This document shows positions 1 to 7,045 of a stretch of DNA of 19,600 nucleotides, in pieces. Position 1 is the stretch's first letter. Every line of letters begins with the position of its first letter. The notes under the pieces are model-generated. The model ran no database searches, was not told where the DNA came from, and was given only the letters and a program-made list of their open reading frames with translations. The stretch spans positions 1 through 19,600 of the forward strand of contig CAZSIL010000027.1 of NCBI GenBank assembly GCA_964607025.1. Direction: 5' to 3'. A program made the translations under genes and the position numbers. This DNA is from SIG565 sp964607025 (GTDB lineage: Bacteria > Bacillota > Clostridia > Oscillospirales > Acutalibacteraceae).

Positions 1-46
1 TGCTGTTTTGTGCCTTGTAGCGCAGCGGAAAGGAATGGTCATAAAT

Positions 47-319
47 ATGAAAAAGACAACAATAACAATTTCTTTTGATGAGGAAAAACTATCTGCAATG
101 AAAATGTATCTTGCGCAGAAGAATATGCAAGTGGAAAATGAAATGGAAAAATTCCTTGAAACTCTGTATTTAAAAACAGTACCTTCGGGTGTCAGAGAAT
201 TTATAGACATGAAATCAGGAACCGTAACCAACACTGAAAAGCCTCGAAAGACGAAACCCTTTTCTTCTTCTTCTTCTGCTGTGGGCGCTGGCGGTCAGGA
301 GGTGAATCAGAATGGGTGA
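47..319 (+). CDS. DUF6103-like small element protein
   Basis: A 90-residue protein. The N-terminus (MKKTTITISFDEEKLSAM) and the body, with an amphipathic helix and a VREFID motif near residue 53, match what I remember of DUF6103, a family found in clostridial conjugative elements with no proven function. The compact strand-plus-helix start would suit a small DNA-binding or relaxosome accessory protein, but that is inference. The C-terminal 30 residues are low complexity, with a run of five serines. I chose the ATG at 47 because homology starts there; GGAAAGG lies 13 bases upstream. The frame is open to the left edge, so a longer form cannot be excluded. The stop overlaps the next gene by 8 bases, which implies one operon and coupled translation. 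Confidence 0.7.
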   Translation: MKKTTITISFDEEKLSAMKMYLAQKNMQVENEMEKFLETLYLKTVPSGVREFIDMKSGTVTNTEKPRKTKPFSSSSSAVGAGGQEVNQNG

Positions 320-1016
320 TATTGATATCTCCATATATTACAACGAACGCAGGCTTGAAGCAATGCAGAAAAAACTCGCAGAGCAGGGAACGACTGTCGA
401 GATTGAACTGAAAAATATGATGGATGTTCTTTATGAGAGTGTTCTCCCCGTTGAAGTGTGCGCCGAAATCGATGCTCAGATTGCAAAGGAACAGGTTGAT
501 GCCGATGCAGAGTACGAAGCAGCAAGACGATTCGGTGTGTATCATATCCGGCAGAACGGAGAAGACACGCATTTTATCAGCGAACTCTATAACTCGTTTT
601 ATTCTGCTGCCTACCGCTATCGTGTATACAGCCGCAGCGTCACTGATGCAGATTTCTTTGCATTATTTGTCAACAGACAACCTATTGATACCGTAGAGTT
701 TTCAAAATTCTGTGATGCAATGAACACCGATCCTCGTATCACAACATTCGTTGAGTTCGATTTAGACGAAGGCACGGTCAGCACATATGAAAACGGTCAC
801 GACGGATGGATTAGTTATAATCTCAAAGATGTATCAAATGCTATTTATAAGGCTAACCGCAAACATCATCAGACATCGGAAATGCGACAAAACACTTTTA
901 ACTACGCACTCGCCGGAAAGGAAATACATTATGCCGTTGAGAACGATACCGAAACCGAGGGAGAAGCTACCGACGAAGATGAGGGGGAAGGCGAAGCACA
1001 GTCGATGCAGATATGA
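312..1016 (+). CDS. DUF6103-related element protein with C-terminal extension
   Basis: A 234-residue protein starting at an ATG 7 bases after a strong AGGAGG. Its first 60 residues (DISIYYNERRLEAM, then a helix, then a VLPVEV motif) are arranged like the preceding small protein (TITISFDEEKLSAM, then a helix, then TVPSGV). The two look like diverged paralogues in tandem. The remainder is mixed alpha/beta with many aromatic residues (residues 80-200). It ends in an acidic Glu/Asp/Gly-rich tail of about 20 residues, typical of soluble or DNA-associated proteins. No catalytic motif was recognised. The gene lies just before the repeat-rich non-coding stretch that I read as the transfer origin. A role in transfer or element maintenance is a guess from position. 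Confidence 0.7.
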   Translation: MGDIDISIYYNERRLEAMQKKLAEQGTTVEIELKNMMDVLYESVLPVEVCAEIDAQIAKEQVDADAEYEAARRFGVYHIRQNGEDTHFISELYNSFYSAAYRYRVYSRSVTDADFFALFVNRQPIDTVEFSKFCDAMNTDPRITTFVEFDLDEGTVSTYENGHDGWISYNLKDVSNAIYKANRKHHQTSEMRQNTFNYALAGKEIHYAVENDTETEGEATDEDEGEGEAQSMQI

Positions 1017-1152
1017 CCCATATGAGCCACCGTGTCGTCCCGTGTTGCGATTTTTCACAAAAGTCGGGCAAAGGGAGGTACAGCAACTGTTTGATGGGCG
1101 TTTCGGATGGTTTTTGCACGAAGTAAAATTCGAGATATGTTTGGCGGTTTCT

Positions 1153-1178
1153 TTGATTTTCGATGGGTCGAAAATCAA
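1153..1178. repeat. Perfect 11-base inverted repeat
   Basis: TTGATTTTCGA (1153-1163) and TCGAAAATCAA (1168-1178) are exact reverse complements separated by TGGG. There is no T-run after it, so it is not an obvious terminator. It fits a relaxase or accessory-protein recognition hairpin in the candidate oriT. Confidence 0.75.
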
Positions 1179-1189
1179 GCAGGTGAAAA

Positions 1190-1216
1190 GGACGGGGTTG
1201 CCAAAGCACCCCGTCC
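1190..1216. repeat. Perfect 9-base GC-rich inverted repeat
   Basis: GGACGGGGT (1190-1198) and ACCCCGTCC (1208-1216) are exact reverse complements around a 9-base loop. It lies 11 bases after the previous hairpin. Neither hairpin is followed by a uridine tract. Confidence 0.75.
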
Positions 1217-1277
1217 AGTATCACAGCGGACGGCAACGCCGACCGCACAAGGGATTTCACGGTTTCGACAGTAAAAA

Positions 1278-1380
1278 GCGATAGGGGTTGTATAATCACA
1301 GAAATGCCTGTGTTCGGGGTTGTATAAGCCCGAAACTGTCCAAAACAAATGAAAAATAAAGGTGTTGCGATAGGGGTTGC
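1278..1380 (+). repeat. G-rich direct repeats (iteron-like)
   Basis: GCGATAGGGGTTG occurs exactly at 1278-1290 and 1367-1379. GGGGTTGTATAA occurs exactly at 1284-1295 and 1316-1327. The core GGGGTTG is therefore present three times in about 100 bases, all on one strand. Such spaced direct repeats are typical of binding sites for ribbon-helix-helix proteins or relaxases, and a ribbon-helix-helix gene starts 22 bases downstream. Confidence 0.7.
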
Positions 1381-1401
1381 GAGATGAGGAAGGAGTAAAC
1401 C

Positions 1402-1803
1402 GTGTTTGAAAATAAAAAGAAATTTGCCCTGTGGATGTATCCCGAAACTTTGCAAAAGGTAGAGGACATCTACCGTGAAGACAACTGTGAAAGCAAGTCG
1501 GAGTTCATCGAAAAAGCCGTGAATTTTTATGTTGGTTTCCTAATGAGCGAAAACAGTGAAAACTATCTGCCAAGCGTTGTAATCTCTACACTCAAGAGTA
1601 TTATTGCTGAGAGTGATAACAAACAGAACAGAATGTTGTTCAAGTTGGCTGTGGAAATCGCTATTATGCAAAATATTGTTGCATCTATACAGGATATTGA
1701 TCCTGTATCTCTTGAAAGGTTACGAGGTGAATGTGTAAAGGAAGTCAAGCGGCTTAACGGTAATTTTTCATTCGAGGATGCTGTCGCTTGGCAGAAAGGA
1801 TGA
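1402..1803 (+). CDS. Ribbon-helix-helix (CopG/Arc-like) protein, likely relaxosome accessory factor
   Basis: A 133-residue protein with a GTG start, 6 bases after a strong AAGGAG. Residues 5-45 have the ribbon-helix-helix layout: a short strand (KFALWMYP), a first helix (ETLQKVEDIYRED), a turn, and a second helix starting CESKSEFIEKAVNFYVG. The SKSEFIEKA segment is typical of CopG/MobC-type DNA-binding proteins. The rest is helical and may mediate oligomerisation. Its position between repeat DNA and the relaxase suggests that it binds the repeats at 1278-1380 and helps the relaxase or represses its own operon. This is inference from fold and position. It overlaps the next gene's region by only a few bases, so the genes are probably co-transcribed. 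Confidence 0.7.
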   Translation: MFENKKKFALWMYPETLQKVEDIYREDNCESKSEFIEKAVNFYVGFLMSENSENYLPSVVISTLKSIIAESDNKQNRMLFKLAVEIAIMQNIVASIQDIDPVSLERLRGECVKEVKRLNGNFSFEDAVAWQKG

Positions 1804-1808
1804 TAAAT

Positions 1809-2408
1809 ATGAATAGAGAAAAAGAAATCAATCTGCTTGAAGAAAGCCGAAGCCGTATGCATAGGCTCATTGATGAGCAGTACGACGGACTGCGAGAACG
1901 AATTGAAAGCGGAAGAAGTATTTCGGTCGGGCAGATGATGCCAAAGAGTTATTCCCTCGCCTCATCACCGTCTGTGTTCAAGGGCAAAAAGCCGTCATCC
2001 ATTATAATGCCGGATGGAAAAATCATAGCGGCAGCAACATGGCGTGCCGCAGTAACCGAGATACTCCGTGACTGCAACGCTGATGAAGTACGGCACGAAC
2101 GCATAGAACAACTATGCGGAAATGTTGCCGGACGACAGCGAACAATTCTCGGCAGTTCTTCCGATGAAATGGATGTGCCGATTCGCATCGATGACGGACT
2201 GTACTTCGAAGGTAAGTTTGATACTGAATATCTAATCAAGATGATGACAGAGCGCGTTCTTGATAAAGTGGGCTACAATTACAGCAGTATTATTGTTACG
2301 CTTCGCCCCGAACCACCGATGGCATTTACAGAATCGGAATATCCCGAATTAACCGATGAAGGCGAGGGTGATGATCAGGACGAAGGCTTCACTCCGCAAA
2401 TTATGTGA
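1809..2408 (+). CDS. Conserved-looking element protein of unknown function
   Basis: A 199-residue soluble protein. I prefer the ATG at 1809 because AAAGGA ends 8 bases upstream. An ATG at 1800 that overlaps the previous stop lies inside that binding site. The N-terminal 35 residues are charged and helical (MNREKEINLLEESRSRMHRL). The middle contains a TWRAAVTEIL helix and a GRQRTIL segment. The C-terminus is acidic (DEGEGDDQDEGF). There is no signal peptide, membrane segment or catalytic motif that I recognise. The arrangement looks like a protein I associate with clostridial mobilization modules, always near a relaxase, but I cannot name its family. It ends 11 bases before the relaxase start and so is likely to be co-expressed with it. 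Confidence 0.6.
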   Translation: MNREKEINLLEESRSRMHRLIDEQYDGLRERIESGRSISVGQMMPKSYSLASSPSVFKGKKPSSIIMPDGKIIAAATWRAAVTEILRDCNADEVRHERIEQLCGNVAGRQRTILGSSSDEMDVPIRIDDGLYFEGKFDTEYLIKMMTERVLDKVGYNYSSIIVTLRPEPPMAFTESEYPELTDEGEGDDQDEGFTPQIM

Positions 2409-2419
2409 GATAGTTAATT

Positions 2420-5350
2420 ATGGCGAAGCTGATAACAAAATTCAAATATCTGAAACCGAATGCCCGTGAGAGCGTCGGAGGTTATGCTAAATATATTGCT
2501 ACCCGTGAAGGAGTAGAAAAGATAGATGAGTCATATAAACTTGCACCGTCTTCGGTAAAACAACAGCAACTCATCAAGCAAATCCTAAAAGATTTTCCTG
2601 ACAGTAAAGAGATGTTGGAGTACGAAGACTATCTCAAAGAGCCAAATGTGGGAAAAGCTTCCGAGTTTATAACCCGAGCTTTGGAAGATAATGCATACGA
2701 AGTAATGCAGACTAAAACCTATGCCGACTATATAGCTACCCGACCGAGAGTGCAGAGGTTTGGTACACACGGACTCTTTACCGATGACGGTATTCAGGTA
2801 AAACTGAATGAAGTATCCGATGAACTGAATCATCATGATGGAAATGTTTGGACGGTAATCATATCTCTTCGCCGTGAGGATGCCGAGCGATTGGGATTTA
2901 ATAACGGTGAAAGATGGAGAGATATGCTCCGCACACAGACAGAAGCAATTGCGAAAAATTTCAAGATACCGATGACTGATCTGAAGTGGTATGCGGCATT
3001 TCATAACGAATCCCACCATCCTCATGTGCATATGATGGTCTATACTTCCGAGGAACAGAAGCCGTATCTTTCACGAAAAGGTATAATGAATCTGCGATCA
3101 TCATTGGCAAAAGATATCTTTGCTCAAGATATGTTGTGCATATACGAAAAGCAGACAAGACATCGTGACCTGCTTCGAAGCAACAGCAGAGAGCTGATAG
3201 CCGAGATAGTTGGAAAAATAAATTCAGGTGTATATGACAATCCGAAACTGGAGGAATTGCTAAAACAACTTGCCGACCGTTTGTCAAAAACAAGTGGTAA
3301 GAAGCAGTACGGATATCTGAAAGCAGATGTAAAAGCAATTGTCAATCGCATAATCGACGAACTGTCAAAAGATGAGCGTATTGGTTCGCTATATAAGCTG
3401 TGGTATGAACAGCGAGAGGAAGTGCTGAAAATCTATACCGATGAACTGCCCAAAAGGTTGCCGCTTGTAGAAAATGAAGAATTCAGGCCAATCAAGAATG
3501 CAGTCATACGCGAAGCCATGAATATTCTCGAAAATAATATTCTGTTCGATGAAGATATAGATGATACCGTGGAAGAAATTCTTCACGATACAGATGAATC
3601 GGATATGAACTATCATTCTGAAAATGAACCGATTGAACCGAATCCAATCCACAGCGATAACCGAAGAACAAAAGATACATGGTGGACAGACGAGTATAAA
3701 ATGGCTCGTCTGTTTTTCTATGGTACAAAAGAACAAACACCTGATTTTGAAAAAGCATTTTCAATGATGCAGACAGAAGCGGCAAAAGGCAACGGATTTG
3801 CTATGCACGATCTCGCAAAAATGTATCTGTCAGGATTAGGTTGTGATAAGGACGAAACCAAGGCACAGGAGTGGTTTGGCAAGACCTATGATGCATTTAT
3901 TAAAGCAGAGTTAACGGTAAAGAAGAAAGACTATCTGCAATACCGAATAGGCAAATTGTTTTCTTTTGGCTACGGCGTTGAACAAGATTATACTCAAGCG
4001 GCATCGTGGTATAGGAAAGCAGTATCAGTAGGAAATCCCTTCGCCGCATATTCTCTCGGCAGTTTATATCATCGAGGGCAAGGTGTGATTAAGGACGATG
4101 AGAAAGCATATGAACTGTACCGTATGGCAGCGGAACATCCTAAAACTCCAAATGCCTATGCCGCATATGAGCTTGGCAGAATGTGTAAAAATGGTATAGG
4201 TACTGATCCGAACGAATTAGCATCAGAAAAATGGTACAGCATAGCGTACAAAGGTTTCATTGAGATCGAAAAAAGTATGGCAGACGATAAACTCTATTAC
4301 CGGCTCGGACAGATGAACCTTAACGGTGTAGGAACAGAGATGGATATCCGACAGGCAAAGACTTACTTTGAAAAATCTGCCAAGTTGGAAAATCTTGATG
4401 CGTTATACGCACTTGGCAAACTGTATCTCTGCAGGGATACTGATGACTATAGCCCAGACAAAGCGTTGGAGTATCTTCTTCAAGCCGCAAAGAGAGGGCA
4501 TGAATATGCTCAATACACATTAGGAAAGTTATTCCTAAAAGGTGATATAGTTCCAAAGAATATTGCCTATGCTCTTAGGTGGTTGGAAGAAGCAGTTGAT
4601 AAAGGCAATCAGTATGCAGAATATCTTCTCGGTAAGACATTATTGTTCGGAGAAGATGCTGAACAGGATCTGCCTCGTGCCGAGGATTTGTTGAAACACT
4701 CTTCCGAGCAAGGAAACCGTTATGCAAAATATTTGCTCGGTAAAGCATACATCGAAGGTGATTTGTTATTGCAGAATATATCCGAAGGGATAAAGCTGTT
4801 GACAGAATCGGCAGACAGCGGATATGCTTCTGCACAATATCTACTTGGGAAATTACTGTATCGTGGTGAGGTTATACCGCAAAACTTGGAGATGGCGATT
4901 GAGTACCTTGAACAAGCAGCAGAAGGGAATCATTCGTATGCTGCTTATCTCGCAGGAAAAATATTACTCACCGAAGAATCGGTCAAGGATATACTTCGTG
5001 CAATCAAAAATTTGGAAATTGCCGCAGAAAACGGAAATGATTTTACGGAATACCAACTCGGAAAACTGTATCTTTACGGAAAAGAAGTGGAGCAGGATTA
5101 TGGGAAAGCGATTGCATATCTTACTTCTGCGGCGGAACATGGAAATCAGTATGCTCAACAATTGCTACACAGTATAAGAAACAACAAAAATTGGTCGGCG
5201 GCTATGGGTTCATTTCGTCTGCTCCAACATCTTGCACGTCTGCTTCAAAACCGTATGGAAGATGAAAGAAGGGATAAATCCGCTGTCGTTGACCGAAAAC
5301 TCAAAAGGAAAATCGAAGATAAGAAAAAGGCTCATGGCATCAAGCAATGA
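2420..5350 (+). CDS. MobP/MobL-type relaxase fused to Sel1-like repeats
   Basis: A 976-residue protein. The N-terminal part (about 1-230) has relaxase features. A histidine triad at residues 199-204 (HHPHVH, preceded by AFHNES with H195) is the metal-binding motif of MOBP-type relaxases, which nick oriT and attach covalently to the transferred strand. The catalytic tyrosine is not identified with certainty; Y27 in GGYAKYIATR is one candidate. The linker (230-415) is helical and charged. Residues 420-917 form about 13 Sel1-like repeats of about 36 residues (pattern YxLGKLYxxG...A..(Y/W)...AA..GN..A), an alpha-solenoid that usually binds partner proteins. The C-terminal 50 residues are basic. 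From memory it belongs near the MobP3/MobL group. The start lacks a strong ribosome binding site, so coupling to the upstream gene is likely. Confidence 0.85.
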   Translation: MAKLITKFKYLKPNARESVGGYAKYIATREGVEKIDESYKLAPSSVKQQQLIKQILKDFPDSKEMLEYEDYLKEPNVGKASEFITRALEDNAYEVMQTKTYADYIATRPRVQRFGTHGLFTDDGIQVKLNEVSDELNHHDGNVWTVIISLRREDAERLGFNNGERWRDMLRTQTEAIAKNFKIPMTDLKWYAAFHNESHHPHVHMMVYTSEEQKPYLSRKGIMNLRSSLAKDIFAQDMLCIYEKQTRHRDLLRSNSRELIAEIVGKINSGVYDNPKLEELLKQLADRLSKTSGKKQYGYLKADVKAIVNRIIDELSKDERIGSLYKLWYEQREEVLKIYTDELPKRLPLVENEEFRPIKNAVIREAMNILENNILFDEDIDDTVEEILHDTDESDMNYHSENEPIEPNPIHSDNRRTKDTWWTDEYKMARLFFYGTKEQTPDFEKAFSMMQTEAAKGNGFAMHDLAKMYLSGLGCDKDETKAQEWFGKTYDAFIKAELTVKKKDYLQYRIGKLFSFGYGVEQDYTQAASWYRKAVSVGNPFAAYSLGSLYHRGQGVIKDDEKAYELYRMAAEHPKTPNAYAAYELGRMCKNGIGTDPNELASEKWYSIAYKGFIEIEKSMADDKLYYRLGQMNLNGVGTEMDIRQAKTYFEKSAKLENLDALYALGKLYLCRDTDDYSPDKALEYLLQAAKRGHEYAQYTLGKLFLKGDIVPKNIAYALRWLEEAVDKGNQYAEYLLGKTLLFGEDAEQDLPRAEDLLKHSSEQGNRYAKYLLGKAYIEGDLLLQNISEGIKLLTESADSGYASAQYLLGKLLYRGEVIPQNLEMAIEYLEQAAEGNHSYAAYLAGKILLTEESVKDILRAIKNLEIAAENGNDFTEYQLGKLYLYGKEVEQDYGKAIAYLTSAAEHGNQYAQQLLHSIRNNKNWSAAMGSFRLLQHLARLLQNRMEDERRDKSAVVDRKLKRKIEDKKKAHGIKQ

Positions 5351-5359
5351 GGATATAAA

Positions 5360-5393
5360 AACAAGCCTGCGGATAATTTTCCGTAGGCTTGTT
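5360..5393 (-). terminator. Terminator between relaxase and toxin-antitoxin genes
   Basis: AACAAGCCTGCGGA (5360-5373) pairs with TCCGTAGGCTTGTT (5380-5393), giving 14 positions with one G-U wobble on the plus-strand transcript. On the minus strand the stem is followed by a T-rich tail (the run of A at 5357-5360 in plus orientation), so it best fits termination of the toxin-antitoxin transcript. It may also stop the relaxase transcript. Confidence 0.7.
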
Positions 5394-5397
5394 GTGA

Positions 5398-5676
5398 TTA
5401 TTTGAATAATTCAAAATGACTACCGATGCGGTAAAGCATCAGGACAAGAACATCCCCCATGATCTCATAGACAAGAAGCCAATCAGGTTCGATATGACAT
5501 TCACGGCATCCTTTATAGTTTCCTGTCAAATCGTGGTCACGGTATTTGGCATCGAGTTTCTCGCCGTTGGCGAGTTTTTCTATGACTTCAAACAGTTTAT
5601 CTGTGTTCTTGCCTTGCTTATTTGCAAGTTTCAAATCCTTTTTGAATTGGTTTGTGAATTTGACTTCGTACTTCAT
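5398..5676 (-). CDS. yafQ: YafQ-family type II toxin (mRNA endonuclease)
   Basis: A 92-residue protein, the same length as E. coli YafQ. It is a RelE-fold ribosome-dependent mRNA endonuclease, and the family residues are all present: H48 (in RDHDL), H61, D65 and W66 (CHIEPDW), and H87 (GSHFELF). It should therefore be active. Translation begins at an ATG that overlaps the antitoxin stop by 4 bases (ATGA), the usual antitoxin-first coupling. The pair stabilises the element, because cells that lose it are poisoned when antitoxin is degraded; that role is established for the family and inferred here. It is encoded against the direction of the surrounding transfer genes. Confidence 0.9.
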   Translation of the reverse strand: MKYEVKFTNQFKKDLKLANKQGKNTDKLFEVIEKLANGEKLDAKYRDHDLTGNYKGCRECHIEPDWLLVYEIMGDVLVLMLYRIGSHFELFK

Positions 5677-5945
5677 AAAGCAAGAGCAGCCTTCAAGTCG
5701 TTCATGTTGTTATAACCGACAGAGGTCTTGTCATACGCCAGCTTTCTGCCTTCCTCGATTGCCGCAACCGTAACATCGTTGGGAACATTTAATTTTAATT
5801 CAAACGGAATACCGTTCTCACGGATAGTCTGTCTAAGAAAAATATTCACGGCGGCTGTCATAGTCAATCCGAGTTCTTCAAAAATTCGTTCCGCAGCTAT
5901 CTTGATTTCTTTGTCTGTGCGGATGTTCAAATTCGTACTCTCCAT
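5673..5945 (-). CDS. dinJ: RelB/DinJ-family antitoxin
   Basis: A 90-residue protein starting at an ATG after GGAGGTG (spacing about 5). The N-terminal ribbon-helix-helix (NLNIRTDKEIKIAAERIFEELGLTMTAAVNIFL) is typical of RelB/DinJ antitoxins, which dimerise, bind their own promoter and neutralise the cognate toxin through the C-terminal half. Residues 37-60 include the family motif RQTIRENGIPF. The toxin follows with a 4-base overlap. The frame is open further upstream, but the extra residues would overlap the consensus promoter, so this start is preferred. Confidence 0.9.
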   Translation of the reverse strand: MESTNLNIRTDKEIKIAAERIFEELGLTMTAAVNIFLRQTIRENGIPFELKLNVPNDVTVAAIEEGRKLAYDKTSVGYNNMNDLKAALAL

Positions 5946-5975
5946 GGAAACACCTCCATACTCTATTCTATGCAA

Positions 5976-6004
5976 ATTATACCACAATATGCGCCTATTG
6001 TCAA
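5976..6004 (-). promoter_or_regulatory. Consensus sigma-A promoter of the toxin-antitoxin operon
   Basis: On the minus strand, a perfect TTGACA (6004-5999) is separated by 17 bases from a perfect TATAAT (5981-5976). The antitoxin start lies 31 bases downstream. This is the strongest promoter match seen in the window. Autorepression by the antitoxin is expected from the family but no operator was proven. Confidence 0.85.
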
Positions 6005-6061
6005 CACGCAGCACGAAGAAAAACATTTATATATCTAAAAAGAACACAAAAATATAAGTTG

Positions 6062-6075
6062 GTAAATTAATTTAC
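6062..6075. repeat. 14-base perfect palindrome upstream of the TOPRIM gene
   Basis: GTAAATTAATTTAC reads the same on both strands and lies 37 bases before the TOPRIM protein start. This size suits an operator for a dimeric regulator. AT-rich palindromes also arise by chance. Confidence 0.5.
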
Positions 6076-6111
6076 AACACGAAAAAACAACTTAAGATGA
6101 AAGGAGCAGTT

Positions 6112-7026
6112 ATGTCAAACTATATTCATTTTACGAAAAAACAAAAGGATCAGGCAAGGCAGACCGATCTTGTCGATTTACTTCGTAGACAGGGGGAAAC
6201 ACTCAAACGATCCGGTAAGGAGTACGAATGGCGTGACGGTTCACAGAAGGTAACGATACGCGGAAACCTATGGTTCAATCAATATGAACGCATCGGAGGC
6301 GATGCTATTGATTTCGTTTGCAGATATTACGGTAAAACCTATCCTGAAGCTATGGAATATCTGTTGGGCGGCAGCGGTATGGGTACGCTTATTGTCTCGC
6401 CTCCCATAGTAAAAGAAGCAAAACCATTTGAACTCCCCAAGAGGAATGACAATATGCGCCGAGCTTATGCATACTTGTTGAACAAGCGAGGTATTGACCG
6501 AGAGGTTTTGAATGCGTTTATTAGTTCTGAACTCATCTACGAATCGGCAGACTACCACAACGCTGTATTCGTAGGCAAGAATAATGACGGTATACCTGTC
6601 CATGCACATAAGCGCGGAACAGGGGCGGAAAGCACTTACAAAGGTAATGTAGAAAGTAGCGATCCAAAGTACAGTTTCCATTGGATAGGTAAGAGCAACC
6701 GAGTCTATATCTTTGAAGCTCCGATAGATATGCTATCGTTCATTTCTATGAACAAGAAAGAGTGGAGAAATCACAGTTATGCCGCAGCCTGCGGCGTATC
6801 TGATCAAGTTTTATGGCAGCTACTTGCTGATCATCCCCACGTGGATGCTGTGTACCTCTGCCACGACAGCGACACAGATGGACAGAAAGCGGCAAGACGA
6901 ATTGCAGATAAACTCTTTACAAACGGAATAAAAACAGAAATCCTCGTACCGATCCATAAGGACTGGAACGAGGATTTATTATGTTCAACCGAAACGGAGA
7001 TAACCAAATGTATCCAATCTATTTAA
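6112..7026 (+). CDS. DUF3991/TOPRIM-domain protein (primase-like)
   Basis: A 304-residue protein. I chose the ATG at 6112 because AAAGGAG lies 6-7 bases upstream. Residues 1-95 resemble the N-terminal part of phage and element DnaG-like proteins, with a WRDGSQKVTIRGNLWFNQ region and GGDAIDFV. A DUF3991-like central region follows. The C-terminal TOPRIM domain has the acidic signatures: E202 in IFEAPIDMLS and the DSD triad at 252-254 (CHDSDTDGQKAA). TOPRIM domains coordinate metal for nucleotidyl or phosphodiester chemistry, as in primases and nucleases. Proteins of this build are common in Gram-positive conjugative elements and are thought to prime or process transferred DNA; the exact activity is not established. 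The coupling-protein gene starts 19 bases downstream. Confidence 0.8.
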   Translation: MSNYIHFTKKQKDQARQTDLVDLLRRQGETLKRSGKEYEWRDGSQKVTIRGNLWFNQYERIGGDAIDFVCRYYGKTYPEAMEYLLGGSGMGTLIVSPPIVKEAKPFELPKRNDNMRRAYAYLLNKRGIDREVLNAFISSELIYESADYHNAVFVGKNNDGIPVHAHKRGTGAESTYKGNVESSDPKYSFHWIGKSNRVYIFEAPIDMLSFISMNKKEWRNHSYAAACGVSDQVLWQLLADHPHVDAVYLCHDSDTDGQKAARRIADKLFTNGIKTEILVPIHKDWNEDLLCSTETEITKCIQSI

Positions 7027-7045
7027 GCGAAAGGAGTAAAAATAT

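Larger units (their letters stand above)
1017..1401. other. Repeat-rich non-coding region, candidate origin of transfer
   Basis: I see no convincing gene in these 385 bases. They hold an ordered set of inverted and direct repeats: a perfect 11-base hairpin (1153-1163 with 1168-1178), a perfect 9-base hairpin (1190-1198 with 1208-1216), a 6-base TTCGGG/CCCGAA hairpin (1313-1318 with 1329-1334) and G-rich direct repeats. The stretch sits directly upstream of a ribbon-helix-helix gene and, one gene further on, the relaxase. That is the usual place for oriT in mobilizable elements. The nick site cannot be read from sequence alone. It could instead be a leader or regulatory region of the mobilization operon. 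Confidence 0.45.

Noticed and set aside
787..1284. 165-codon plus-strand frame through the repeat-rich region
   Set aside because: It overlaps the end of a better-supported gene, has no good ribosome binding site, and its right half translates the hairpins and repeats.
967..1455. 162-codon minus-strand frame opposite the candidate transfer origin
   Set aside because: It runs across the repeats and into the start of the ribbon-helix-helix gene; its composition looks random and there is no ribosome binding site.
3389..3736. 115-codon minus-strand frame in the relaxase gene
   Set aside because: It lies fully antisense to a strongly supported gene, with no promoter or ribosome binding site.
4824..5177. 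117-codon frame inside the relaxase's Sel1 repeat region
   Set aside because: It is a shadow of the repeat-coding sequence in another frame, with no start signal.
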